A stretch of 39,266 nt of DNA from a virus. The first letter of the stretch is position 1; the number at the start of each line of letters is the position of its first letter. Positions 7,503-16,016 of this stretch are shown here, piece by piece. The notes beneath the pieces were generated by a model. The model worked only from the letters and a program-made list of their open reading frames with translations, was not told where the DNA came from and searched no databases. The translations under genes and the position numbers were made by a program. The stretch is from positions 1 to 39,266 of IMG/VR virus record IMGVR_UViG_3300035438_001141; one strand, written 5' to 3'.

Positions 7503-9937
7503 TATCCTTTTGTTACGCCGTTTACAATAACTTCATAATTTGCCCCATCGTAATGGGTATCAATGTTTATTCCAATGGTTGAGCCGCTAATAATATATTG
7601 AATGGTTGGTATCAACTTTTGACCATTCTGGAATACAAGTACATTTGCATTCGTGTTGCTTACCTGAGTGATACCCGAGTTAACCGCCAAGACAAGAACA
7701 TTAGTCATTGAGTTAAGGAACGGCGTGTAAGACAATTGAATATTTACCGTCGCTCCATTTGCTCCCACTAATCCGCTTCCCGATCCTGTAACCGTGCCAC
7801 CCTGAGGCGGTGCGCCTGCCAAAGTAATCGTATTTGAAACCTTGTTAAGGTCATTTACATTTGGCTTTTCGTCGTATAAGATAACCGTTCTTGCTGGACT
7901 ATTGGATTTGGGATTGTATTCAAGTTCTTGAATAATGAAATTAGAACTTCCAATCATTCCCTTGCGCCTGAATGACAGTTGCGTTATGTCCTTGTTTTCC
8001 CATTTGACAAAGGTCGTATATTGCTTCCCGAGTTCAATGCGTTTATAAGTTTGCAAGTGAAAGGTTTTAAAAACGCCTTGCATCACATTTGTATAATTTG
8101 TCACCTCGTCCGAAAAAGAAAGGTTAAAATCGCCGCCGCTCGGATCATTGTAATTTACCATGAAAGCCGCTGGGAAATCAAAAGCCGACGCCGCTGAGCT
8201 TGCCTCATCGAACAAACGAACATATCCATCTAAGCCGCTTCGCCTGCCTGCATAATAAAGCAAACGAGGCGCCAAGTTATAATTGGGCTCAGCATCGGGT
8301 ACGGTGTTGTAATCGTCGCCGAAAACAAGAGGCATCTGTGCGCCGTATGTTCCACCTGTGGTTATTGCCACATCGTTTATATGAATGGCTTTTGCAAAGA
8401 ATTTTGTATAAAGAAATTCAATGCCATTTGGAAACCTGTCCTCTGGGAAGTTGTAACCGCCTGAGTAAATGTTAACTCCGCGCCTTGCTTCCTCTTTGTT
8501 TGTCGTATCGTCATCCGTGGCGTATGCCAGTACCTGACTTGACTTATAATTATCAAGAATGGTTAATTCGCTGCCATCAATGTCACGGGTATTCAAGTCA
8601 TACTTATTCGTATCCTTAAAAAAGCCGTCAAAGGTAGTAAGGGTAATCGCGCCGCTGGCATTTGCCCTGTACCTCACCGTATAATTGTCCTTTGGATATG
8701 CGTACACTTGTTTGCTCAGTACGTCTGTCTCCCATGCAAGATTGAAAATGGTTGTAAGGTCTGCAATAATGTCCTTTACATACCAACTATTAGGTATAAT
8801 GTATTCCAAGTTTACCGTTTCTCCTTCCTCTAATCCTTCCTTTTGCGCAACCACGGAGAATGAACCACCGATAACTAAGTTAAATGTAACGTTCTCATAT
8901 CTCAGCCTCATGCGTACCGTGTCACCTGCCACCAAGTCTCCCAGAAATTCAAGGGCAATTGAATCATTTAAAGATGTTTCATTGGTCAAATCATACGTTG
9001 AAACATTGTTTCCGTTAACCTCAAAGAAAAGAATGAGTTCTGCAAATTGATTTAAGTCACCAATGGAAGCCGTTAAGGTGACGTTTAACTCAGCGATTAA
9101 CTCGTATAACGCATTAATGGGAACGGTATAAACGCCGCCTGAATAATTGCCTCCTGTGTCAAAGTTGGGTGACGTTGTTTCATTTGTGAATGCAATGTCA
9201 ACCGTCCCGTAATCACCTGAGGAATAAACAAAGGATGAAGGCGAAGGATTTGACGCCCTCAAGTTTACGAAGTCCGCAATGTAATCAGCATCCAAGTTAA
9301 GTCCCATGGGAATAATCAGGCGGCTGAAAGGATCGGTTTTGAAAATACTGTTTAATTGGTATCCTTTATTTTGAAACGCCTTTTCCAAGATTTGCCAAAT
9401 GAAAATGGCAGGCGTTAACTCATTGTCAACAATGTACGTTTCGTTTTCCCACGCTTTCCATTTCATCAAGATGAAACAATGTTCCGAAGTCAATGGATTG
9501 TAATTGGTTTTAACCGTCGCCGTGGATACGGTTATGTCCTGCCAACCAAGTGACCTGACTAAGATATTACCCACGTCGGCGAACCAATCCGCATTGTTTC
9601 CAATCAATGCAACCTTGTAATTATTCGCTTTGAATCCGTGGTTCATCGCGGTTAATTCGCCTGAATCCAACCGTGCTTTTCCTGTGAGAATTGGAACGCC
9701 GTTTGCCTCCAGCCGTGCGGGTAATAACTTGTAAGCATTGTTTACAATGACATTTGGCGTTTCAATGTTTTCAAAGATTTCAATGTTCGTTTTTGTCCCT
9801 GGTAAGGTTACATTCCTTTTCGAGTGCGCTCCCGATATGTTTCCAAGCTCAATATTTTCAATGGAGTAATCAATGGTGACATTGACATCCTTTTGGTTTA
9901 AATCGACCTCTTGATTATTTATAAATAATTTTATCAT
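7502..9937 (-). CDS. Large tail/baseplate protein (tail-associated, Tal-like position)
   Basis: An 811-residue protein starting MIKLFINNQEVDLNQKDVN, a pattern I associate with large tail-tip proteins in Bacteroidota phages. The N-terminal 150 residues are beta-rich (IENIELGNISGAHSKRNVTL); Gly/Thr/Ser-rich beta modules occupy the C-terminus (GTVTGSGSGLVGANG at about 705-720). It sits between the candidate distal tail protein and the tape measure, with a 4-base overlap to the first and a 1-base overlap to the second. A baseplate hub or host-contact role is inferred from size and position. Confidence 0.7.
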   Translation of the reverse strand: MIKLFINNQEVDLNQKDVNVTIDYSIENIELGNISGAHSKRNVTLPGTKTNIEIFENIETPNVIVNNAYKLLPARLEANGVPILTGKARLDSGELTAMNHGFKANNYKVALIGNNADWFADVGNILVRSLGWQDITVSTATVKTNYNPLTSEHCFILMKWKAWENETYIVDNELTPAIFIWQILEKAFQNKGYQLNSIFKTDPFSRLIIPMGLNLDADYIADFVNLRASNPSPSSFVYSSGDYGTVDIAFTNETTSPNFDTGGNYSGGVYTVPINALYELIAELNVTLTASIGDLNQFAELILFFEVNGNNVSTYDLTNETSLNDSIALEFLGDLVAGDTVRMRLRYENVTFNLVIGGSFSVVAQKEGLEEGETVNLEYIIPNSWYVKDIIADLTTIFNLAWETDVLSKQVYAYPKDNYTVRYRANASGAITLTTFDGFFKDTNKYDLNTRDIDGSELTILDNYKSSQVLAYATDDDTTNKEEARRGVNIYSGGYNFPEDRFPNGIEFLYTKFFAKAIHINDVAITTGGTYGAQMPLVFGDDYNTVPDAEPNYNLAPRLLYYAGRRSGLDGYVRLFDEASSAASAFDFPAAFMVNYNDPSGGDFNLSFSDEVTNYTNVMQGVFKTFHLQTYKRIELGKQYTTFVKWENKDITQLSFRRKGMIGSSNFIIQELEYNPKSNSPARTVILYDEKPNVNDLNKVSNTITLAGAPPQGGTVTGSGSGLVGANGATVNIQLSYTPFLNSMTNVLVLAVNSGITQVSNTNANVLVFQNGQKLIPTIQYIISGSTIGINIDTHYDGANYEVIVNGVTKG

Positions 9938-11136
9938 AGCTGAGCCACTGGCGTATTTTGATAAATGATTTCAAATGAAACACCAATGTCGGTTGCCCTG
10001 TTGTTATCCGTGTTTATCTCCCCGTTGGCAATGGTTACATTAACGTATTTCCCATTTTCAATAATGTACACCTCAGGAGAATTAAACATTGTGGCAATGT
10101 ACAACGCATCCTCATGACTTACCGCCACCGTGACTGTCTTACTTTTGTTTGACCTTTGATTAACCTTAATAACATTTTTGTCAAACGTGTTAGCTTTTGG
10201 ACTTGCGGCAATGTTCCACCTTTGCGCAAGATTAATCGTATCCGCGTTGCTCGTTTGCTTATCAATCATTAAGCCTGTAAACTGGTAACTTTCCGCGCCT
10301 CCATGCTTACCGAACCAATGAAGCTCAATGTTATCGTTGCAATTAGGATAAATGTAAATTCTTTGCCTTTCGCTTAGGCGCGTGTACGTCCCTGAGTAAA
10401 CACCAACGGAGACATCGTAATAATCGTAAAGGTCGGGATTGGTTGGAAAATTGCCAGCGTGAAAAATGGCACTGCTTCCAAATATATTTGATACGCCAGC
10501 GGACAAAGAATATAAGTCATTGTTTGCCGTGGAATTTAAATTGTCAACAATCGTAACGGCTGAACTTCCAGACTTTAAATAAAATTCAAATTGAGCCGCG
10601 TTTGTTCCACGCCCGATGTAACTTAAAAATATGTTACCCGAGGAATTGCATTTTATAAAATCATTCCTTTGTGTCAGGAATAAAAAAGGATTTGCCGAGG
10701 GTTGATAAAAATCCCCCATGTCGTATTCCCCATCCACAAACAATGAAGGCAAAACGTATGCCGTGGTGCTGCTTTGCGCTGCCGTGGAGGTAACTACGAA
10801 GCCCGATGAATTAATCGTTTGATTAAACGCCGTGCAATACAATGATGAAATAACGTCGGTATTATTTGTAAGACTGAACCCGTAAAGGTTTCCGAAGAAA
10901 CTTGTTTTGGCGTTTGTCTTTGGTGCAAGCTGAGTAATCAAGAACGATTGGACATTTGTGTCAAACACCGCCGAAGTTCCACTTGTTCCCGTTTGAGCCG
11001 CCAAGAAAGAACCTTCCAATGTTCCATCAAGATAAACATTGACTTGCTGCTGAATAACCCCAGACGGTTCAATGGAACGAAACGCCACGGGATAAAGGCT
11101 ACTTGAAATGGTATCGGGGTTTATCGTGTAACTCAT
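9934..11136 (-). CDS. Tail protein, possible distal tail (Dit-like) component
   Basis: The 400-residue product is beta-rich with few Lys/Glu. A segment near 325-385 (NQRSNKSKTVTVAVSHEDA; YIIENGKYVNVTIANGEI) resembles a galectin- or Dit-like domain that ends in a hydrophobic strand (GVSFEIIYQN). It lies between the tail-completion-like gene and the 811-residue tail protein and overlaps both by 4 bases, so the three are translationally coupled. Assignment to distal tail is inference. Confidence 0.55.
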   Translation of the reverse strand: MSYTINPDTISSSLYPVAFRSIEPSGVIQQQVNVYLDGTLEGSFLAAQTGTSGTSAVFDTNVQSFLITQLAPKTNAKTSFFGNLYGFSLTNNTDVISSLYCTAFNQTINSSGFVVTSTAAQSSTTAYVLPSLFVDGEYDMGDFYQPSANPFLFLTQRNDFIKCNSSGNIFLSYIGRGTNAAQFEFYLKSGSSAVTIVDNLNSTANNDLYSLSAGVSNIFGSSAIFHAGNFPTNPDLYDYYDVSVGVYSGTYTRLSERQRIYIYPNCNDNIELHWFGKHGGAESYQFTGLMIDKQTSNADTINLAQRWNIAASPKANTFDKNVIKVNQRSNKSKTVTVAVSHEDALYIATMFNSPEVYIIENGKYVNVTIANGEINTDNNRATDIGVSFEIIYQNTPVAQL

Positions 11137-11660
11137 CTGTTTAAAATTGATTTGTAAAATGTTTCAACCGTGGTTTCAATGCTGTATGTAATCGCCCTGT
11201 TTATCAACTCAGCCATTTCAGCCTCCTTCTTATCAAGCGCTTCTTCAATAAAGCCTGTCCGCTTTCCCGTCTTTGAATGCTTTTGGCTTTTAATCGTTGG
11301 CATCCCTTCCTTTTTATGTTTACTTGCAATAGCGAAGGCAATTGATTTAGATTCCTTATCCGATGCGCCAAACCTTTGTTTTGCATATCTCATTAAGCCT
11401 TTAATGTACTCGCTTTCCTTTCGTCCGCTGCCTGGGTAATAAGGAATCTTTGTTGCAAGTACCCCTTTGTTATTGATTGCCATATACTCTGGAACATAGC
11501 CTTCAATGATTAATTCATTTGTTTGGAATCGTATAACCGTTTCCATGTTCTTTATGGCTGAGCCTGTCAAGTTATGCCCTTGCGCTTTCCATTCATTCGC
11601 CACGGCTTCAATAGCCATTTGCGCAATGTCATCCGCTAAAATTTGCAGCTCTTTCTCCAT
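11133..11660 (-). CDS. Head-tail joining / tail completion protein (HK97 gp10-like)
   Basis: This 175-residue, mostly helical protein has features of the gp10-like neck family: an N-terminal helix pair, YMAINNKGV, then a basic KKEGMPTIKSQKHSKTGKR stretch (about 116-134) with the recurring pattern G-x-P-T, S-x-T-G-x-R, followed by GFIEEALDKKEAEM. Family members seal the tail to the head completion complex. It starts 37 bases below the upstream structural gene, after a terminator-like hairpin, and overlaps the next gene by 4 bases. Confidence 0.7.
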   Translation of the reverse strand: MEKELQILADDIAQMAIEAVANEWKAQGHNLTGSAIKNMETVIRFQTNELIIEGYVPEYMAINNKGVLATKIPYYPGSGRKESEYIKGLMRYAKQRFGASDKESKSIAFAIASKHKKEGMPTIKSQKHSKTGKRTGFIEEALDKKEAEMAELINRAITYSIETTVETFYKSILNR

Positions 11661-11670
11661 AATGAAAAGA

Positions 11671-11690
11671 GGTAACCCCGAAGGGCTACC
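11671..11690 (-). terminator. Hairpin with UUCG tetraloop, possible attenuator between structural genes
   Basis: On the minus strand GGTAGCCC, TTCG, GGGTTACC form an 8-bp stem with one G-U pair and an exceptionally stable tetraloop, followed by TCTTTTC. The U tract is short, so partial termination that reduces downstream expression is more likely than a full stop. It lies in the 36-base gap between the 129-residue structural gene and the tail-completion gene. Confidence 0.65.
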
Positions 11691-11696
11691 GTGTTT

Positions 11697-12086
11697 TTAT
11701 GCCACTGTCAAAGCCAATGCACTTGCGTTAAATTTCACCTCGTCCCCCGTTGCAATGGTCTTACTTGCCGTCAACGCGCCTGCAAATAACATATTTCCAC
11801 CCGTGATGGTATCAAACACTGCCACGTGCGTAGCCGTTGCGCCCGATGCTGCACTTGATGTAATCGTAATCGCTGCCGTGTTTGTCAATGTCCCTGCGCC
11901 ACCTGTTCCCCGTGTCCATCCACCTGCTGCCACGGCAACGCGTGTGTACAATGCACCTGTGGCAGAGCCTGCGTCAGTTGGGTCTTGTGAATACAATTGA
12001 ACAAAGGTAGATGTGGGAGCGGAAGCGAAGGCAGAGCCGTTTATCCACCCTGTGATTTGGTCTTCTAAATAATTTGAAAATGCCAT
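11697..12086 (-). CDS. Phage structural protein of the gp80-like family
   Basis: This 129-residue protein starts MAFSNYLEDQITGWINGSAF and continues with VQLYSQDPTDAGSATG, then the beta pattern GWTRGTGGAGTLTNTAAITI, THVAVFDTITGGNMLFAGAL, and a terminal SKTIATGDEVKFNASALAL. This order is characteristic of a small virion protein found in many siphoviruses, near tail genes. Its exact position in the particle is not established here. The downstream terminator-like hairpin suggests that it is needed in more copies than the following genes. Confidence 0.7.
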   Translation of the reverse strand: MAFSNYLEDQITGWINGSAFASAPTSTFVQLYSQDPTDAGSATGALYTRVAVAAGGWTRGTGGAGTLTNTAAITITSSAASGATATHVAVFDTITGGNMLFAGALTASKTIATGDEVKFNASALALTVA

Positions 12087-12113
12087 GATATTTATTTTTT
12101 AGTTATGGTTAAT

Positions 12114-12329
12114 TTATATTGGAAAACTTGATTCAGGTGGAACATATTCTCCCGTTGGTAATGTCAAAAGGTATTGAAATTCAGTTGGTAAAATTTCAAT
12201 ATCTTGCTGAGATAAGAATAAAAACCATGTTCCATTAATATCTTGAACGCAATTAAAAAATATGCTATCTGTAAAAAATACACCTTGTATTTCTTGTTTT
12301 TGTTCAACTGTTAAAATATATCCTATCAT
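12114..12329 (-). CDS. Small protein accompanying the adhesin-like tail protein
   Basis: A 71-residue protein starting MIGYILTVEQKQEIQGVFF, with FFNCVQDINGTWFLFLSQQD in the middle and a PTGEYVPPE end. I associate similar short proteins with lectin-like or fibre genes of Bacteroidota phages, where they may act as assembly chaperones, but this function is not shown. The ATG overlaps the stop of the 580-residue gene by 4 bases. The DNA is markedly AT-rich, like the 3' part of that gene, so the two probably moved together. Confidence 0.65.
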   Translation of the reverse strand: MIGYILTVEQKQEIQGVFFTDSIFFNCVQDINGTWFLFLSQQDIEILPTEFQYLLTLPTGEYVPPESSFPI

Positions 12330-14068
12330 ACTTGGCGATTTAAAGTTGTTTGAAATGCTTGAACAAGCGTGTAAAAATTAGCTGCTTCGGTGTCGGTTAA
12401 GCCGTCACCTATGGACATAAAAGCATATTGATTTTGTGTAAATTCTACGGCAGATGAATTTTGGAGGTTCACAGCTCCTAAATAAATAGGAAAATTCGAA
12501 GGAGTTGTACTATTTAAAGTAAAATTACTTCCAATACTTGTACCATTTTTATATAATTTTTGACTTGTATTACTTGTTATTGAGCCATTAAAAAAGCCTT
12601 GACCAGTAGTTACTCCAGATACAATAACTTGCGAACTCCCATTAATAAAGTCATAAAATGCGCTTATTGATTGACCAGATCTACGGGATGCTAACAAAAA
12701 CTCATTAAATCCGGTCGCATTTGTGATACCTAAATCAAAACCAGAATTCTTACCAGTTAACCTATTATATACCGAAGAATGAGCGCTATAATTTGTTAAA
12801 GAAATTGTCGGGGATAACCCGGTATTCATAAAAGCACTTGTACCATTTGGCGTAACTCCCGTACTTGCAAATGTCCATCCAGAACTAAATGTTCCCGTAA
12901 AACTTGCGCTCATTAAATTCTGTGCACACGCTGCCGCACTTGCTCCCACCATTGGGTAAATGGCTTTCATCTTTGTCCAAATGCCATCTGCCTTTAACGC
13001 AAGTACCAAAGTATTAACCGCGTTTTGTTCAGTTGCTGATAATGTTCCCCCAGCCGTTGTAACACGGTTAAAGAAGGCTTGTGCGTCTGCGTCAAAAGCT
13101 CCACCCACCGTCAAATTCGCTGCCGTTGTCCCTGCCCCTGTCAATGATGCACTTGCTAACTTTGATACTAAGGCACTTGCAGCAAGGGAGTTAGATGAAG
13201 TTAGCGAGGATGCTAAGTTCTTTGCAATGGTTGCATTGGATACCAATGTGCCATTTGCATTTAAAGATGATTCAAAAGTCTTTGCAATTTTCAAATCACC
13301 TACCAATGTTCCAAAAGCGTTCAATGAAGCCTCAGGCTTTTGCACAAAGTTTATTCCACCGCTCAAGGCAGCCGTGCCATTTAACGCGGCTTGCATATTT
13401 TTAACAAAAGTAATGTCACCCGTCAATGTGCCGAAGGCATTCAGTGAAGATGCAACCTTTTGAACAAGGGCAATGTCAGCGGTCACCGTTGCCCTGCCTT
13501 CCAAACTTGCGGCAAATTTTATGATTGATTTCAACGATGCTGTTAAGTTGCTCGATGTTACAATGTTGGCAATGCACTGAACCAACGTTATAACGCCTGG
13601 GTCACAGTTGGTAGGTACAACCAAATTAAAGCTAAGTTGTACGGTTATCATTCTTTGAATACCCGTAAAGGAATCAAAAGTAATCGACGGTGCCTCAGGA
13701 ATAAAAAGGTAGTTTGGTAAAATGCTTTGTTTTATCTTATTCAACCGTTGAATGAAATAATTTGCATACTGCTGAAGATTTGCCCACTTGTCTATCTGTA
13801 ACGTCGGGTCTTCATCGCCTTCATTGTCATAACCAAGCAAATCGTCAAAGAACAAAGTCACTTGATACGTATCTTGTTTCCTCGTTTGGTCTGACCCTGT
13901 AATCGTTGGCACGGAAAAGAAAATGCGGGGGAACTCGTTCAACTCCTGAAAGTCCTCCGTGTTTCCTTGTCGCACGCGGTCGGAAGCCCAACCGAAATTG
14001 TAACTTTTTATCGCCGTTATTTCGTCTGCCGTGTCCTTAAAAACGTCGCTTATTTCCCTAATATTCAT
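12326..14068 (-). CDS. Tail-terminator-like protein fused to 20-residue repeats and a C-terminal lectin-like domain
   Basis: The 580 residues fall into three parts. Residues 1-155 (EFPRIFFSVPTITGSD; KWANLQQYANYFIQRL) look like a tail terminator/completion subunit. Residues about 187-326 hold seven tandem repeats with an exact 20-residue period and the pattern xSLNxxGTLxxxxxxxKxx (Ser/Ala-Leu at 188, 208, 228, 248, 268, 288, 308). Residues about 327-580 form a Ser/Thr/Gly-rich module ending in FMSIGDGLTDTEAANF and LNRQV, resembling LamG/concanavalin-like adhesion modules. The terminal module is encoded by AT-rich DNA, suggesting exchange. The fusion would display a carbohydrate-binding arm from the neck or tail. 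The domain names are inferred from pattern. Confidence 0.72.
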   Translation of the reverse strand: MNIREISDVFKDTADEITAIKSYNFGWASDRVRQGNTEDFQELNEFPRIFFSVPTITGSDQTRKQDTYQVTLFFDDLLGYDNEGDEDPTLQIDKWANLQQYANYFIQRLNKIKQSILPNYLFIPEAPSITFDSFTGIQRMITVQLSFNLVVPTNCDPGVITLVQCIANIVTSSNLTASLKSIIKFAASLEGRATVTADIALVQKVASSLNAFGTLTGDITFVKNMQAALNGTAALSGGINFVQKPEASLNAFGTLVGDLKIAKTFESSLNANGTLVSNATIAKNLASSLTSSNSLAASALVSKLASASLTGAGTTAANLTVGGAFDADAQAFFNRVTTAGGTLSATEQNAVNTLVLALKADGIWTKMKAIYPMVGASAAACAQNLMSASFTGTFSSGWTFASTGVTPNGTSAFMNTGLSPTISLTNYSAHSSVYNRLTGKNSGFDLGITNATGFNEFLLASRRSGQSISAFYDFINGSSQVIVSGVTTGQGFFNGSITSNTSQKLYKNGTSIGSNFTLNSTTPSNFPIYLGAVNLQNSSAVEFTQNQYAFMSIGDGLTDTEAANFYTLVQAFQTTLNRQV

Positions 14069-14253
14069 TTTTTACTTTGCTTTTGTATTTCATGATACAA
14101 GTTATCTTCTGCCGCTTTGCTCGCAAGGTATTGAAATACCTCGTACAAATTTGCCCTTTCGCTTGATTGTAAGGGGGTCAAGCCTGCCAAGTTAAACAAG
14201 CCGCACTCAGCTATTTTCTTTATTGTCAAGTACCAACCGTATTTGTCATTCAA
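14065..14253 (-). CDS. Tail assembly chaperone extension (probable -1 frameshift product)
   Basis: The frame encodes 62 residues from a TTG (LNDKYGWYLTIKKIAECG), with no ATG in frame. It stays open without a stop upstream to a T9 run inside the preceding gene. This is the arrangement of the lambda G/GT pair, where a -1 frameshift adds a T domain to the chaperone. Read that way the additional part has 91 residues (DEVKRELSSRFADLYASQGD onwards) and the fusion about 359. Separate initiation at TTG is the alternative. It overlaps the next gene by 4 bases. Confidence 0.7.
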   Translation of the reverse strand: MNDKYGWYLTIKKIAECGLFNLAGLTPLQSSERANLYEVFQYLASKAAEDNLYHEIQKQSKK

Positions 14254-15143
14254 TTGTCTTGAAGCGCTGGCATACTTTCTATCGCCTTGCGAAGCATAGA
14301 GGTCTGCAAATCGACTTGATAACTCTCGCTTAACTTCGTCAAAAAAAAACCAATTTCAAAGCCAACTTGTAAAGGCAATTTTAAAAAGTCAATGCAATTA
14401 CGTTGAAATACCTCGTCACTATATGCCTCATCCTTTTTCCTAAGCAACACGGCGATAACATGAAGCAAGCCTTGCGCATCATTGTTTTCAATCGCCTTGC
14501 GCCCCTTGTCAAATTGGGCTGCTTCCGCGAATTCAAGCAACGTGGATTTTGCCATTAGCTTATCAGGCAGGTAATACAAGGTGTCATTGAAATCGTAAAT
14601 TTGTTTGTATTTCAATTCCTCAGGTACACTTATCGCATTGAGGATCTTTGAGAACATGAAGGTTAAATATTTCAGCTCCAGACTTTCGGCAACCTTGCCA
14701 TAACAAGCATCCAAAGGAATGCCCGTGAAATAGTTTACCACCTTTGCCATGTACGGGTATTTTACTTGCGCCTCCCAGACTTCGTCCATGATTTCAAGAC
14801 ACTCGTCTAATGCCTTTTGATTTGCATTATATTGGTCAATCAATGCTGGAAGGAAACGGCGAACATTGTCTTTGACATTATCTGTCAAAAGGATTATTTC
14901 CAATTCTTGCACGACGTCCGTCGGCGTTGTTTTCAAGTCAATGCCCAACTTCTTTGCATACGGTTTAATTTTTTCATACGCCGAGTTCATTTGCTTTTGC
15001 GCAATCAATGCATCAAGTTCAACCTCAGGGTATTCGGGTAAAATAAACTTATGAAAATAAACGTATTGTTCCAATGTTATATCCGCTGTCGTCTCAGGAT
15101 AAAAATACTTTTTATCGGAATGAGATAAATGAAATTGTACCAT
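14250..15143 (-). CDS. Probable tail assembly chaperone (G-like)
   Basis: This 297-residue helical protein starts MVQFHLSHSDKKYFYPETTA and ends with LLHVIAVLLRKKDEAYSDEV, then FEIGFFLTKLSESYQ. Its position between terminase and tail-terminator genes, and the overlapping -1 frame beyond a slippery homopolymer, match the organisation of tail chaperone genes. Such proteins bind the tape measure during tail assembly and are absent from the virion. Its length is greater than lambda G (140 residues), and no specific Pfam family is recognised, so the call depends on the frameshift layout. Confidence 0.65.
   Translation of the reverse strand: MVQFHLSHSDKKYFYPETTADITLEQYVYFHKFILPEYPEVELDALIAQKQMNSAYEKIKPYAKKLGIDLKTTPTDVVQELEIILLTDNVKDNVRRFLPALIDQYNANQKALDECLEIMDEVWEAQVKYPYMAKVVNYFTGIPLDACYGKVAESLELKYLTFMFSKILNAISVPEELKYKQIYDFNDTLYYLPDKLMAKSTLLEFAEAAQFDKGRKAIENNDAQGLLHVIAVLLRKKDEAYSDEVFQRNCIDFLKLPLQVGFEIGFFLTKLSESYQVDLQTSMLRKAIESMPALQDN
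14338..14351 (-). promoter_or_regulatory. Programmed -1 ribosomal frameshift site (T9 slippery run)
   Basis: In coding orientation the sequence is GGTTTTTTTTTGAC, read GGT TTT TTT TTG at codons 265-268. It contains a T TTT TTG heptamer of the X XXY YYZ type. After a -1 slip, GAC GAA GTT follows and the frame stays open for 91 codons to 14065. A homopolymer sequencing error would give the same picture, so the frameshift is a strong inference rather than proof. Confidence 0.65.
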
Positions 15144-15442
15144 TATTTGCGTTTGCTTTTTCTTGTTGGTTCGGGAATATTATCTGCGATATTTGAACTT
15201 GGTTCAATGTTTTTTGGTTTTTCTTTAACCTCTGGGGTTAATACTTTTTCATGGCTCACCAATGGCAATGATTCAGGTCTTTTTAATTCCCTGTACATTC
15301 CTGTGCCCGTCAACCGTACCGCCTTTTCCAAGTGAGAACGAAGCAAAAGAAGTTGTTTCCTTCGCATGGGGTATTCCTCAATTTCAAGTGTTATCACCTT
15401 AATCAAGTCAATGATATAGTGAGCCTTTTCGTTGTTTGTCAT
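15143..15442 (-). CDS. Small hypothetical protein
   Basis: A 99-residue protein. The first half is helical (MTNNEKAHYIIDLIKVITLE; MRRKQLLLLRSHLEKAV), the second half is Pro/Lys/Glu-rich and probably disordered, ending RKSKRK. Its stop overlaps the ATG of the probable tail chaperone by one base, and its own start overlaps the upstream stop by 4. No family is recognised. Confidence 0.65.
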   Translation of the reverse strand: MTNNEKAHYIIDLIKVITLEIEEYPMRRKQLLLLRSHLEKAVRLTGTGMYRELKRPESLPLVSHEKVLTPEVKEKPKNIEPSSNIADNIPEPTRKSKRK

Positions 15443-15681
15443 TTCGTTATTATGTTTTTTAAATGCAGTTCAACTTCGCACCAGTACGCCGTATTTTCGT
15501 CCACGTCTGAGCCAAGTTGTCCGCAAATCGTTTGATTGTTACTTATGATTTGTTCGGTTAAAAACAATGAAATTTCCTTTGCCTTTTTAAAGCCATCGTA
15601 TTCACCCGTGACATTATGCCTGTATGGCAGTTGGTCATATATTTGTAAATGCAATTCCCTTGCCTTTTCCTTCGGTGTCAT
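15439..15681 (-). CDS. Small MTPKEKA-family protein, copy 1
   Basis: An 80-residue protein that begins MTPKEKARELHLQIYDQLPY and ends with ENTAYWCEVELHLKNI. It is a diverged paralogue of the neighbour at 15678-16010: both share the MTPKEKA opening, a mid-protein helix and a W-x-E-V near the C-terminus, and the DNA encoding the opening is nearly identical. Proteins with this opening are common beside terminase genes in flavobacterial phages. The function is unknown. Confidence 0.7.
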   Translation of the reverse strand: MTPKEKARELHLQIYDQLPYRHNVTGEYDGFKKAKEISLFLTEQIISNNQTICGQLGSDVDENTAYWCEVELHLKNIITK

Positions 15682-16010
15682 AGGTTTTCAAGTTCTTGTT
15701 TAACTTCTTGCCAATAATTAATGGAAGGGGATGTGTCGTGTGTAGTCGTTAAAAGATAATGGATTTTTATTAACTCATCCACGGCAACTAACGCGCATTT
15801 TTTAGCATTAATTTTTTTCATGTTATCGCCTAAAAATGAGGTTATTTCATTTCTAAATTTATCTACTAATTCGTTTGCCTTTTCCTTCGGTGTCATTTGT
15901 TTGCCTTGATTAATAGGATTTATTAATATATCTTTTGAACTTGTTGTATCTGATTTACCTAAAACTTCAGGAAACCTTGCTAAAAATTCAACCGTCGTTT
16001 GTTTTTCCAT
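15678..16010 (-). CDS. Small MTPKEKA-family protein, copy 2, with N-terminal extension
   Basis: A 110-residue product whose last 72 residues form the family unit (MTPKEKANELVDKF ... AKKCALVAVDELIKIHYLL ... NYWQEVKQELENL). The first 38 residues (MEKQTTVEFLARFPEVLGK) are absent from its paralogue and may be a small fused motif or the result of an upstream start; the internal ATG of MTPKEKA is an alternative. It begins 6 bases below the large terminase stop. The function is unknown. Confidence 0.65.
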   Translation of the reverse strand: MEKQTTVEFLARFPEVLGKSDTTSSKDILINPINQGKQMTPKEKANELVDKFRNEITSFLGDNMKKINAKKCALVAVDELIKIHYLLTTTHDTSPSINYWQEVKQELENL

Positions 16011-16016
16011 GTGTTT

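Noticed and set aside
12326-13090. Diversity-generating retroelement target
   Set aside because: No reverse transcriptase and no template repeat were found; ordinary mosaic exchange explains the composition.
12960-13463. 167-residue rightward frame opposite the repeat region
   Set aside because: It arises from the 60-base periodicity of the repeats on the other strand, and has no start context or operon.
13091-13510. CRISPR array
   Set aside because: The repeat is a 60-base coding periodicity with degenerate DNA and no constant repeat or unique spacers.
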